From Deltaproteobacteria bacterium (GTDB lineage: Bacteria > Bdellovibrionota_B > Oligoflexia > Oligoflexales > Bog-1112): a DNA stretch of 64,000 bases. Positions 1 to 8,675 of the stretch are shown in pieces. The notes below the pieces were generated by a model. That model had not been told where the DNA came from and did not search any database. It saw nothing but the letters and a program-made list of their open reading frames with translations. The stretch spans positions 10,115 to 74,114 of the forward strand of contig JACPKR010000041.1 of NCBI GenBank assembly GCA_016186945.1. Direction: 5' to 3'. The position numbers and the translations under genes are program-made. How positions within the stretch are numbered: the first letter of the stretch is position 1; every line of letters starts with the position of its first letter.

Positions 1-1228
1 TAGCAGCGAGGAATTCGTTAGGATCCTTGACGTCGTGTTGCAGCTCCATGATTTGACGTAGCCACGCGAATTTTTCGAGGTCGGTGCTCCCGTTCCCTGG
101 TGTTGCCTTCTCTTTATAGGCCCAGTGGGCGGCTATCCCGTATTCGCAAACTTTATGCATGTCGTGGGTGCGGATTTGAATTTCTGCAGGAGATCCGTTA
201 GGTCTGATGACTGTTGTATGCAGAGACTGGTAGAAGTTTGGCTTCGGCATCGCGATATAGTCTTTGAACCGGCCGGGCATGGGTTTCCACATGGCATGGA
301 CGATACCTACAACTTCGTAGCAGTCGCGGACGTTATCGACAAGGATGCGGAATGCGAAAAGGTCGTGGATATCCTTAAACGCAAGTTGGCGATCTAGCAT
401 TTTTTTATATATGGAGAAGAAATGTTTGGGTCGACCGTAGACTTTTGCATTTTTGAATCCGTATTTTCTAAGTTCGTTTTCCAGGATTTCCTTAACTTCT
501 TTGATGTAGGTTTCGCGTTCTTTTTTCTTCGCAGCGATATTGCGAGCGATCTCTTTATATACTTCGTTCTTAGTTTCCTTAAGGCAGAGGTCTTCCAATT
601 CACTGCGCATGTGGTAGATCCCCAAACGTCCGGCGAGGGGGGCATAGATGTCGAGTGTTTCCTGGGCGATGCGCCGACGTTTTAATGAGGGAAGGGATTC
701 CAAGGTTCTCATATTGTGGAGTCGGTCGGCGAGTTTGATAATAATGACGCGCAAATCTCTAGCCATAGCCAGGATCATTTTACGGAAATTCTCCGCCATT
801 CTTTCCTGGCTTGAGCGGAACTCGATTTTTGCGAGTTTAGTGAGTCCGTCCACAAGGTCTGCGATCGTTTCTCCGAACTCTGCTTTGATTTCTTCTATGC
901 CGGTACCCGTGTCTTCAACGACGTCGTGAAGCAGTGCAGCGATGAGTGACGCGACATCGACATGGAGTTCTGAAAGCACTTCTGCAACGGCGATGGGGTG
1001 GATTATGTAGGGTGCGCCACTGGCACGTTTTTGATCCCCGTGTTTGGTGTGGGCGTAGTTGTAAGCTTTTTCGATATTAGCTAGAGCTTCTTCGTTTTTG
1101 ATGTAGGATTTGACCTTGCTGAGGAATTTCTGAAATAGTTCATTAGGGTCGAGCGACTTTATATCGTTCCCTTGATTTTTTTCTTCATTTTGCTTGATTG
1201 GGGTAGGCATGGCCCTTTTTTTCCCATC
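1..1228 (-). CDS. relA/spoT: RelA/SpoT-family (p)ppGpp synthetase/hydrolase, 3' end outside the window
   Basis: Makes and/or degrades the stringent-response alarmone (p)ppGpp in the cytoplasm. Reading down from ATG at 1228, the frame gives an HD hydrolase domain with the box LLHDVVEDT (His about residue 101) and then the synthetase domain, seen as RFKDYIAMPKPN, YQSLHTTVI, EIQIRT and YGIAAHWAYKE near positions 330-50. The retained HD box suggests a bifunctional Rel/SpoT enzyme. The TGS and ACT domains lie beyond position 1. The ATG at 1211 is out of frame. The only in-frame ATG is at 1228, two bases from a family A repeat, and I see no good ribosome binding site before it, so the start is uncertain. 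It follows gmk, as in many proteobacteria. Confidence 0.9.
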
Positions 1229-1229
1229 T

Positions 1230-1332
1230 ATAGTCTTTGAGAAATAGAATTTGTGGAGAGGACCTTTTTTGAAAAAAAGTTCCCCTCCACGCCTCCCCCC
1301 AAAAAACTTTAAATATTGAAGTTTTTACTATA
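1230..1332 (+). repeat. Family A repeat, internally deleted copy
   Basis: This copy keeps the left end (TATAGT), the first hairpin GTGGAG...CTCCAC and the right terminal ACTATA, but lacks the second hairpin, giving 103 bp instead of 167. It fills almost the whole gap between gmk and relA, so it sits where the relA leader should be. Confidence 0.85.
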
Positions 1333-1339
1333 ATTTTGA

Positions 1340-2050
1340 TCAAGAGCGGCTCCTTCGTTGATGTTCCGTGGCGTCTTCTTCCTTAAATTTCTTTCTGAGT
1401 TCCACGAGCCAGTCAGCGGTTTCAAATTCTTCGTTTAGTTTCATACAGTGCCTAACACCCTCGGAATGGCTTAGCTTAACTGCTTGGTTGTTCAAAACAA
1501 GGTTTTTTAATTCCGCATATGCGTTCTCCAGGTTGTCGTTGATAATGAAGTGCTGGAAGTTTTTTCCCTGTAGGAGTTCTTCTTTTGCGGTGTTCAGCCT
1601 TCTCCATTTTGAGGGGAGTGTGTCGGTCCCTCGTTGTGAGAGTCGCGTCCAGAGGGAGAGGATAGTGGGAGGAAGGATAAAGATAGTGCAGCTTTCCGGG
1701 TAGATATTTTGAACATGGTGGGCGCCTTCCACATCAATTTCGAGGAGGACCCGCTGACCTGCTTGTATGATTCGCTGGATTTCGTCCTTGGTAGTGCCGT
1801 AGTAGTGGCCGAAAAGCTTGACCCATTCAACGAGGCGATTGGCTTCAACGTGTTGTTTAAATTCTTCTTCGTTCACGAACCAGTAGTGGATCCCGTTCTC
1901 CTCACCGGGCCGTTTTGCCCGGGTAGTGACGCTTACGGAAACTTTGATGTTTGGAACTTCACCGACAAGGCGTCTGGTAAGGGTCGTCTTGCCCGTTCCT
2001 GAAGGGGCCGTGATTATGAGTATGTTCGCGTTTCCGTTTATTTTTTTCAT
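1340..2050 (-). CDS. gmk: Guanylate kinase
   Basis: Phosphorylates GMP to GDP with ATP in purine nucleotide metabolism. The P-loop APSGTGKTTL is at residues 15-24, followed by family motifs SVTTRAKRPGE and GIHYWFVNEEEF (GMP binding) and LLEIDVEGAHHV. At 236 residues it is somewhat longer than the usual 205-210, with a charged C-terminal extension. It is the upstream neighbour of relA, and a repeat separates the two. The start ATG at 2050 precedes the P-loop by the normal distance. Confidence 0.95.
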   Translation of the reverse strand: MKKINGNANILIITAPSGTGKTTLTRRLVGEVPNIKVSVSVTTRAKRPGEENGIHYWFVNEEEFKQHVEANRLVEWVKLFGHYYGTTKDEIQRIIQAGQRVLLEIDVEGAHHVQNIYPESCTIFILPPTILSLWTRLSQRGTDTLPSKWRRLNTAKEELLQGKNFQHFIINDNLENAYAELKNLVLNNQAVKLSHSEGVRHCMKLNEEFETADWLVELRKKFKEEDATEHQRRSRS

Positions 2051-2210
2051 GAGATCGTCCGGGTTCTTGCTAATAGTATGATCGGCTAATTTTCGATGTT
2101 TTTAAAGCCCCTTGCAGTTAAGTAACGGAAAAATTGGTGGAATGGTTTTATCAAGCTGGCTATTTTTCTCTATAGGAAAGTGAGATCCCCTGTAATGGAG
2201 GGAGTTAAAA

Positions 2211-3941
2211 ATGCCCTATTGGTTTTGGTTATTGTCTGGGTGGCTGGCAGCGTGTGGGTCTATTGAAACGAGAAAAGATGGGAAGGAGGGTGAAGCTCGG
2301 AAAGGAAGTTATCTGCTTGCCTTTGACCGCACTCCATGGATGGGGCGGGGGTGGGGCCATGGGGATTCTCAGTCTTTGGGTTTTGCTTTGGCTAGAAAGT
2401 TTGGGGACGATTTTCGGATCCGATCGTTTGAATTGCTGTCTGTACTAGACGCCGGAGATGGGGCAGTTATGCAGCCGCTTGCTATTGTGCAGGTGGATGT
2501 CTGGAAGGAGGAGGATGCGGAGCTTCTCCTTACTCAGTGGGAGGGGGCTAGGGCGCTTGTGTTTTGGGAACCGAACTGGTTGAGTCGGCTGAGTGGGCCT
2601 CCCGTGTTTCGATTGGATCGTTATGTTGAGGCAGATAGTCGTTGGTGGGCGGACGGAATTAAGTTAGTTCCCGCGCTACATGAACTTGAGGTATTTTCCC
2701 TTGCAGGATTGCCATTGGTTTCCCCGGTGGTTGCGGTGTTAGACAGTGGGATTGACTATGAGCACCCTGCTTTAGTGGGGCGTGTGTGGGAGCATCCCCA
2801 TCCGGAGTCTTCGCTTTGTAAGGGGGGGCGTTATGGTTGCAATACCGCAAGTCCCCGTGAGGGAACTTTGGGGGATGGGACGGTTTTCCCACTTGGTGCG
2901 CCTGGTCCTGGTCGGCCTTGTACGGGCCGGCGAGGAGATTTGGGGGAAGGAGACTGCGCGCATGGTACCCACGTTGCGGGAGTCATTGCTGGGAATCCAG
3001 CGGAAGGAGTGATGGGGGTTTGTCCGACTTGTCGGGTTATGAACTTGCGGGTTGTGGAAAGTATAGAAGGAGAAGCACGCATTTCTGACGGAGCGATTCT
3101 CAGAGCGTTGGCATATCTCAGCAGCTTCCAAACAGCCGAGGGGAAAAACCTGGTCCGTGTTGTGAATTTGTCATTTGGCAAATATCAGAAGGGACAGGCG
3201 GTATCGCTTTATATAAAATATATTTCTCAATTGCGGGATGGTATTCTAGTGATAGGTGCAGCAGGAAACGAAGATAGTCAACGTCGCGTCTATCCAGCCG
3301 CTCACCCGCTAGCCCTGGGAGTAGCGGGTTTGGGGGCATCAGGCCGGAAGGCGTCCTATTCCAATTTCGGACCGTGGGTGGATATTGCCGCACCAGCGGG
3401 AGAGAGCCAAGAGGGCTTTGAATTTTTGATTGATTCCAGTTTTCCTGGCGGTGGAATTTCTTACAGTCAAGGGACTTCTATGGCCGTGCCCATCGTGTCA
3501 GGGGTTGCTGGATTAGTTCTGTCTGCTTATCCGGGCCTTTCCCTCGCCGCATTGAAAAATTTGCTAATAAGCACGGCCGATACGCGGATTTATGGAGAAG
3601 GATATGCAGGGGGCTATAATTTCAGGAATTACCTGGTCCAGGTAGATCACAAGAATGTTCCCCTGTTGGGCAAGGGAATGGTCGACGCCTGGACAGCTTT
3701 GCGTAAAGCGGCACAAAGTAATGATCGTCCTCTAAGGCTTAGCGGAGAGGAGAGGCGCGTCGAATTAAAATGTGGAAGTATCGGGGGGGCTGACGTTTTT
3801 GACTCTTTGAAGGAAGTGCTCTTCTATTTTATGCTTCCCCTTCTTTGGGCCTTTGTCTCTTGGGTTTCAGACAAAGGAAGATGGCATTCCCTTAGAAGCA
3901 AATGCGGTCGCCTCCTCCAACGGAGAACTGTAACTGAATGA
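2211..3941 (+). CDS. Subtilisin-like (S8) serine protease, lipoprotein
   Basis: Exported protease of the subtilase family. The N-terminus is a lipoprotein signal with lipobox LAAC (Cys about residue 15). The catalytic triad is visible: Asp178 in VAVLDSGID, His251 in HGTHVAG and Ser423 in QGTSMAVP, with the oxyanion Asn in AAGNED. Near the C-terminus (about residues 535-555) is a hydrophobic stretch, FYFMLPLLWAFVSWV, followed by a basic tail, which looks like a membrane segment. A strong ribosome binding site (GGAGG) precedes the ATG. Its stop overlaps the next gene in an ATGA arrangement, so the two are co-translated. Substrate unknown. Confidence 0.9.
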   Translation: MPYWFWLLSGWLAACGSIETRKDGKEGEARKGSYLLAFDRTPWMGRGWGHGDSQSLGFALARKFGDDFRIRSFELLSVLDAGDGAVMQPLAIVQVDVWKEEDAELLLTQWEGARALVFWEPNWLSRLSGPPVFRLDRYVEADSRWWADGIKLVPALHELEVFSLAGLPLVSPVVAVLDSGIDYEHPALVGRVWEHPHPESSLCKGGRYGCNTASPREGTLGDGTVFPLGAPGPGRPCTGRRGDLGEGDCAHGTHVAGVIAGNPAEGVMGVCPTCRVMNLRVVESIEGEARISDGAILRALAYLSSFQTAEGKNLVRVVNLSFGKYQKGQAVSLYIKYISQLRDGILVIGAAGNEDSQRRVYPAAHPLALGVAGLGASGRKASYSNFGPWVDIAAPAGESQEGFEFLIDSSFPGGGISYSQGTSMAVPIVSGVAGLVLSAYPGLSLAALKNLLISTADTRIYGEGYAGGYNFRNYLVQVDHKNVPLLGKGMVDAWTALRKAAQSNDRPLRLSGEERRVELKCGSIGGADVFDSLKEVLFYFMLPLLWAFVSWVSDKGRWHSLRSKCGRLLQRRTVTE

Positions 3942-4438
3942 ACCTTGCCATTCACCTGTTTGCGGCACTTGCATTTACAATCATGGTTTTTCTCTACATT
4001 CAGAAAACAAGGGAGAAGAAGCTTTTGAAAGCCTACCTTGCCGGTGAATTGAGGAGGAAGGTGAGTGTCGATTGGCCACTTTCTTTCCTTGTCTCTTTCG
4101 CGAGAGCGATGGAAATTCCTCTTGCTGGCAGATGGAAAAAAGGTGATGGACCGCATAGGCTTCAGAAGCATGTATTGTTCGATACTCTTCTGCTTTACGG
4201 GATAGATGGGATAAAATATGAAGAGAATTATGAAAAGAATGGGGAAACATGTGTTGTTTTTCGTCTAGCTAGGCGTATTCCTAGCGTGGATGCTCTGGAA
4301 AGTGAACTGTCTGACGCTTTACAAATAAAGGTGCGGGTAATTTCAACTATAGTATTTGAGAAAAAGAATTTGTGGAGAGGACCTTTTTTGAAAAAAAGTT
4401 CCCCTCCACGCCTCCCCCCAAAAAACTTTAGATATTGA
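3938..4438 (+). CDS. Small membrane-anchored protein of unknown function, tail encoded by a repeat
   Basis: A 166-residue protein with one N-terminal hydrophobic segment (about residues 4-20) and a charged cytoplasmic or periplasmic part. Its ATG overlaps the stop of the subtilase gene, which suggests a linked role, but I do not recognise a family. The last 30 or so residues, from about residue 138, are encoded by the family A repeat starting at 4348, so the original C-terminus was probably replaced or extended when the repeat arrived. Confidence 0.7.
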   Translation: MNLAIHLFAALAFTIMVFLYIQKTREKKLLKAYLAGELRRKVSVDWPLSFLVSFARAMEIPLAGRWKKGDGPHRLQKHVLFDTLLLYGIDGIKYEENYEKNGETCVVFRLARRIPSVDALESELSDALQIKVRVISTIVFEKKNLWRGPFLKKSSPPRLPPKNFRY

Positions 4439-4514
4439 AGTTTTTGAAAAGGGGCTTGGGGAAAGAACTTTTTTCAAAAAGTTTTTCCCAAAATTGATTA
4501 TCCTGAATACTATA
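4348..4514 (+). repeat. Family A repeat, full-length reference copy (167 bp)
   Basis: It begins TATAGTATTTG and ends GAATACTATA, with imperfect terminal inverted repeats and TA at both outer edges, as for elements that insert at TA. Inside are two hairpins: GTGGAG...CTCCAC with T-run/A-run arms, and TTGGGGAAA...TTTTCCCAA with an inner AACTTTTT/AAAAAGTT stem. The net insertion (167 minus one TA) is 165 bp, a multiple of three. No coding capacity for a transposase. Confidence 0.9.
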
Positions 4515-4530
4515 GCAACGAGGAGGATAA

Positions 4531-5523
4531 ATGAGGATCATATTACTTATTGGCAGTATTGCCTTCTCAGGCTGTGTGAGCCTGACGAAGGAAGAAAGAA
4601 AAGCTCCGAAGGTCACAGAGACTATGCCCCTTCCTGAGGCTATTGCTGTGGGCATTGAATTTGGTGGTCGAACCTTGGATGATGTGAAGAAGTTGATAAA
4701 AAAAACGAAGCAGTGGGACAAAGCTGAGGAGCTAACGTTTCGTCTGATAAAAAACCACAAGTCGGACTGGCCCACGGTTTCCCTTGTCAATGCGATGAAT
4801 CTTTATCAACTCAGTCCGTCGCGGCGTTCTTTCGTGGTTTTCAAGGATCTTGTTCGGTCCGACAGGATTATCGAACGCCAGTTAGCTTGGCAATTGGCAG
4901 CTTCACAGCCGAGTGAAAAAATGGCGATTGAAATTGATGAGATTTTAACCGATGCGGTTTTACAAAACGAACTGAGCGAGCATCTGCTCCCTCGCATGGC
5001 TGATGCGGTGGCAAATAACGGCTTGAAGGATAGCTATACAATTGTAAGGGAGGGCTTATTCACAAACGGAGACAGTGCGTTTGCGAAAGCAATGCTCACC
5101 CTAGCGCCCCAGAAAGCATCTGAGGATTTTATGGGCTATCTGGCAAAGGCTCCCATAGAGGAGTTGCGACAGATGAATGTCCAGTCAGTCGATGTGTTTA
5201 CATGCACACTGATCCTCCAGCATTTCCTTGCAAACCCGCCCCCTATGTCTGATCCGAGACTGGAAGTCTTATTCCTTTATTCCATTTCTCGCAACAACGG
5301 TTTAGCAGAAATGGCCAGGGATGTGCTTGAAGCACTTATGCCTCGGCATGGTGAGCATCTTGCCTACGTCTTAGCTCAACTTCCGACATGGATGCAGTTG
5401 GCATTCATTGAAAAGGCAAACATGCGTTTAACCCCTGTGGTCTCTCTTTTTCTTGATGAGCTGAAACGTGCAAGCCCGCATCCTGACGTAAGTGATGAGA
5501 TTCAGAGTGTCAAAAGTCGCTGA
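4531..5523 (+). CDS. Lipoprotein of unknown function
   Basis: A 330-residue protein with a lipoprotein signal ending in lipobox FSGC (Cys15), so it is probably anchored in the outer or inner membrane facing the periplasm. The rest is mostly helical in appearance, with repeated Leu/Ala-rich stretches and segments such as ERQLAWQLAASQPSEK and GLAEMARDVLEALMP that recall HEAT-like or TPR-like alpha-alpha repeats, but I cannot assign a family. The ribosome binding site GAGGAGG lies just outside the preceding family A repeat. Confidence 0.75.
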   Translation: MRIILLIGSIAFSGCVSLTKEERKAPKVTETMPLPEAIAVGIEFGGRTLDDVKKLIKKTKQWDKAEELTFRLIKNHKSDWPTVSLVNAMNLYQLSPSRRSFVVFKDLVRSDRIIERQLAWQLAASQPSEKMAIEIDEILTDAVLQNELSEHLLPRMADAVANNGLKDSYTIVREGLFTNGDSAFAKAMLTLAPQKASEDFMGYLAKAPIEELRQMNVQSVDVFTCTLILQHFLANPPPMSDPRLEVLFLYSISRNNGLAEMARDVLEALMPRHGEHLAYVLAQLPTWMQLAFIEKANMRLTPVVSLFLDELKRASPHPDVSDEIQSVKSR

Positions 5524-5526
5524 GTA

Positions 5527-5572
5527 TCTTGGAGGAACCAGCTGCGCAGTTTCCTCCAAACCACCTCCTTGC
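5527..5572 (-). repeat. Family B repeat fragment
   Basis: Core hairpin of family B: GGAGGAA (5531-5537) and TTCCTCC (5551-5557) flank the CTGCGCAG palindrome, followed by AAACCACCTCCTTGC. Only the inner part of the element is present. It lies in the gap after the lipoprotein gene and before the YbjN-like gene. Confidence 0.8.
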
Positions 5573-5598
5573 TAGAGGGGATTCTTGTTGGAGAGAAG

Positions 5599-6045
5599 AT
5601 GGCTAATTGTAGCTACGAACGACTCAAACAATACTTGGACGCGTATGGATGGGTCTATCGTTTCGATGGAAGCAATGTGTTTTATTCCGGCTGGCGCTCA
5701 GTGAATAGAACGTATTCGCTCCGAGTGGAAGTTAAGGAATCCTTTATCTTGTTTGAAGTCAAGCTTTTGGGTCTTTCCGAACTTCTTGAGAAGAAGCACA
5801 GGAAGAATATGATGGAATATCTTGTCCAACTTAACCAGAAAATTTCGGTAGCAAAACTGGGTATGAGTGATGATGGGATGGTTCTCTTACTTGTGGAAGT
5901 TTTCAACGACAATTTCAGTTATGACCATCTTAGTAAGGTCTTGGGCTTGATTGGTTACTATAGCGAAATGATTCACTCAGACATTTTGGAAATAGTGGGG
6001 ACGCTCACAGGTCAGGCGAGTTATTTACCTCGTTATCTTATCTAG
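5599..6045 (+). CDS. YbjN-like protein
   Basis: A 148-residue cytoplasmic-looking protein. The pattern of a FEVKLLGL strand, a helix with YLVQLNQKISVAKLGM, the strand DGMVLLLVEVF and a final helix with GLIGYYSEMIHSDI resembles the YbjN / type III secretion chaperone-like fold, whose members often influence signalling or act as chaperones. The ATG at 5599 is chosen because GGAGAG sits just before it; an upstream in-frame ATG lies in the family B repeat. Its 3' end overlaps the convergent receiver gene by 21 bases. Confidence 0.6.
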   Translation: MANCSYERLKQYLDAYGWVYRFDGSNVFYSGWRSVNRTYSLRVEVKESFILFEVKLLGLSELLEKKHRKNMMEYLVQLNQKISVAKLGMSDDGMVLLLVEVFNDNFSYDHLSKVLGLIGYYSEMIHSDILEIVGTLTGQASYLPRYLI

Positions 6046-6456
6046 TATACGACTGGTGAGGTGGCTGGGGGAGAAGGGTTTCAGAATGATGTCGTCGAAC
6101 GGATTATCGGCTCCCGTGTTGAGCATCTTATTAGAGTTGATATCAGCAGTTATGGCAAAGATGATGGTTTCAGAAGGGAGTTTCTTAAGTTTCAAGGCTG
6201 TGTCAACACCGTTAAGGCCTGGCATATGAAGGTCCATAATGATGAGATCGAAGCGCTCGTTATGCACTTTCGAGATGGCTTCTGCTCCGTCCATCGCAAT
6301 ATCCACCAGGGCTCCTTTCTCTTGCAAAAAATACTGCAAAACCTCTCTCACATCCTGACTGTCATCTACGACGAGAATATGAAGGGGAGCTAAAGTCTGT
6401 GATACTGCTCTACTTTCGTTTAGTTCCTTCAATTTCTTCCCTCTGTGATTGCGCAT
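6025..6456 (-). CDS. Single-domain response regulator (receiver)
   Basis: CheY-like receiver of 143 residues. The acidic pair is in HILVVDD (Asp31, Asp32), the phospho-acceptor Asp75 in IIMDLHMPG, the conserved Thr in AITAD and Lys126 in IILKPF, so it should be phosphorylatable. There is no output domain. It overlaps the 3' end of the upstream hybrid kinase gene by 47 bases, so the two are translationally coupled and the kinase is its likely phosphodonor. It is the last gene of the 12.2-6.0 kb operon. Confidence 0.9.
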   Translation of the reverse strand: MRNHRGKKLKELNESRAVSQTLAPLHILVVDDSQDVREVLQYFLQEKGALVDIAMDGAEAISKVHNERFDLIIMDLHMPGLNGVDTALKLKKLPSETIIFAITADINSNKMLNTGADNPFDDIILKPFSPSHLTSRILDKITR

Positions 6457-8296
6457 CTTTTAGGAGATCCTTTACTCTATTAAGGAACTCGCCAAATTCG
6501 CAAGGGTATTTCAAATAGGATAGCTTCAATTTTTCTATTCCTTTTGCATCGGGGCCAGAACGAAGTTTTTGCGCGCCTTGCATAAGACAGATGGAGCCTT
6601 CAAACAATTCTCGAGCGCTTTTTACGAAACCATATCCGGAGACTGGATACATTCTTTCAGAACAGAGGATGGCATCAACACGGTTGTTGGAAAGAATGTC
6701 CAGCCCTTCCTTGACTGAGTATGCTTTTATGACAGTAATTTTTAGTTTCTCAAGAGATTCTTCAAAGGAAGGAAAGAGTGTGTCTTCATCGTCGACGTAG
6801 AGGAGGATGTTCTGCTGAGGTAACTTGACAGCCTCGGGCTTCTTCTCCTCCTCGGGTACGATGAAGGTAAGTATAAATTCGGTCCCCTTTTCGATTTCAC
6901 TTTCGAATTCGATCGTGATGTTATTTGCCTCGCATAGTTTTTTTGCAACAGAAAGGCCTAAGCCTAGACCCACTCCAATGGGCTTTGTGGTGACAAGGGC
7001 GTCGAAGACTCTGTCTTTGATTTCATCTGGGATTCCGCTGCCTGAATCTTTAATACGTAGGATCACCTTTTTGTCATCGTTTTCAGCCGTGAGGAACAGT
7101 TCCTTTTTAAGGCTGTTAGTCATAGCCTGTATAGCATTTTTGAAAAGGATTAGAAGGATCTGCTGAACCTGATTAGGGTTTACATGAACAGGAGGAAGGT
7201 TCTTTGGGATCATTTGGGAAGTTTGAACCTGTCTGCTTTCAACATAACCTTCAAGAAGTTGAAGAGCGCCCTCTACCAGGGTGGAAATGAATACATTCGT
7301 TTTTCCAGCTCTCGATATATTTGTATAGTTTTGAATGTTGCGAACCACTGTTCCTATGTGCGTGACGCTGTTTTCAATGCTCTTCAAGCGTTTGATCAGT
7401 GTCTCAGGAAGTTGTTCCCTTGCTTCCCTGACAATATAGAGGTTGAATTGAATCGACTGAAGGGAGTTGTTGATTTCATGAGCGAGGGTTGCGCTAGCCT
7501 CTCCGAGGGCAGCAAGACGAGTTTCTTTCAGCAATCGTCTTTCCTTCTCTTTTTCTTCAGTAATGTCAATCGTGTGGACCAGGCATAGAGTTTCCGGTTC
7601 ATATTGGATGACGAAAGCTCTGCTCCATATATCCCGCAACTTACCCTGCTTGTCGTAGATTTTGAGTTTTTCTTCGGCCACACCGGCTTCGCCCAGGCGT
7701 TGGAAAGTGGCGCCTAGCTTGAGAAGCTCTTCCGGGGGATAGATCTTTTCAATGGGAGTCTTTTCAAGATCATCACGAGAATATCCAAGAACTTCGCTTG
7801 CGTGCGGGTTGAGTCTGAGGATTTTCTGGTGAGTGAGTGAAAAAAGGTTAAGTATGTCTTTGCTATTTGCGAAAAGGTGTTCGAAGTAGCGAATCCATTT
7901 TTTCTGCGACTCTTCTTCTTTTTTCTTTGCTTCCCAGGAAATATCGACGAAGTGCAGGAGAACGTCGGTTTCAGTTATACAAAAAGCTCGTATGAACACG
8001 TCGAATGACGTGCCGTGGGGAGGTGTAAGTCTGGATGAAAGCATTGCTTGTTGGTTCGTTTTGAGTTCTTCAAGGAAAACGTTGAAAGCCAGCTGCTCTT
8101 CGTCCCGGAAAAGCTGTTCCAGGTTTCCCGGTTTGTATTTGAGGTTGTTGAGGAGCTGCTCAAATTTGATATTTGCCAGGCTAATGTCAAGACTTCTGAT
8201 GTCGACAATCCCCACCGGATCCGGGGCGGTATTGAAGAGACTCATGAAGCAGTGGACGAGTTGTTCTCTACTATTGATGGTTCTATTTGTTGCCAT
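6410..8296 (-). CDS. PAS-domain hybrid sensor histidine kinase with a degenerate C-terminal receiver
   Basis: A 628-residue cytoplasmic sensor kinase without obvious membrane segments. In order: PAS-like segments (about 15-120 and 130-250, the second ending HTIDITEEKEKERR), HisKA with the H-box ATLAHEINNSLQ (His273), and HATPase_c with N-box FKNAIQAM, G1 KDSGSGIPDE and G2 GVGLGLGLS. The C-terminal part (about 495-615) is receiver-like with YVDDED, but the phospho-acceptor position reads AILCSERM, with Ser546 in place of Asp. It could therefore be a pseudo-receiver, and the separate receiver encoded next may take the phosphate. It sits downstream of the adenylation/ALDH genes and is probably co-transcribed with them. 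Confidence 0.88.
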   Translation of the reverse strand: MATNRTINSREQLVHCFMSLFNTAPDPVGIVDIRSLDISLANIKFEQLLNNLKYKPGNLEQLFRDEEQLAFNVFLEELKTNQQAMLSSRLTPPHGTSFDVFIRAFCITETDVLLHFVDISWEAKKKEEESQKKWIRYFEHLFANSKDILNLFSLTHQKILRLNPHASEVLGYSRDDLEKTPIEKIYPPEELLKLGATFQRLGEAGVAEEKLKIYDKQGKLRDIWSRAFVIQYEPETLCLVHTIDITEEKEKERRLLKETRLAALGEASATLAHEINNSLQSIQFNLYIVREAREQLPETLIKRLKSIENSVTHIGTVVRNIQNYTNISRAGKTNVFISTLVEGALQLLEGYVESRQVQTSQMIPKNLPPVHVNPNQVQQILLILFKNAIQAMTNSLKKELFLTAENDDKKVILRIKDSGSGIPDEIKDRVFDALVTTKPIGVGLGLGLSVAKKLCEANNITIEFESEIEKGTEFILTFIVPEEEKKPEAVKLPQQNILLYVDDEDTLFPSFEESLEKLKITVIKAYSVKEGLDILSNNRVDAILCSERMYPVSGYGFVKSARELFEGSICLMQGAQKLRSGPDAKGIEKLKLSYLKYPCEFGEFLNRVKDLLKDAQSQREEIEGTKRK

Positions 8297-8327
8297 ATGT
8301 TTTATTCCACCTGATAATTCGCCGAAA

Positions 8328-8675
8328 TTACCAGGTTAATTGATCGGTTTGTCGGAGGATTTCTGTAATTGTGGAGAAAATAATTTGGGGAGGGCAATTT
8401 TCCCTTAGAAAACAACAGCGTCCAGCGAGGACATGTTCCTCAGCGTGGGGGAAAAAATTGAAGTCACCGACAACGAGGGTGCGACGGCCGTCTATCAGGA
8501 TACCGAGATGCTCTCGCCATCCATTCCAGGGCAGCAGAATCATGGGGGTTCTGCTTTGCAGCGCGTTTCCGTTAAGTTCGTTGGGAGCGAGACAGAGCGG
8601 TTTCAGTTTCCCATTAAGAACTTGCTTAATGGAATTATGCTTTTGGGGTTCCCCGATGATATAGATGTCCCGCAT
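8328..8675 (-). CDS. Small protein of unknown function, possibly receiver-like
   Basis: About 115 residues. The ATG at 8675 is preferred over 8696 because GGAGGG lies four bases upstream; the earlier ATG lacks a well-placed site. The pattern of short hydrophobic strands (RDIYIIGE, PMILLPW, RTLVVGDFN, GRCCFLRE) followed by a final helix faintly recalls a CheY-type fold, but the conserved Asp is not evident. It overlaps the upstream ALDH gene by 41 bases and is 31 bases from the kinase gene, so it belongs to the same operon. Function not assigned. Confidence 0.6.
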   Translation of the reverse strand: MRDIYIIGEPQKHNSIKQVLNGKLKPLCLAPNELNGNALQSRTPMILLPWNGWREHLGILIDGRRTLVVGDFNFFPHAEEHVLAGRCCFLRENCPPQIIFSTITEILRQTDQLTW

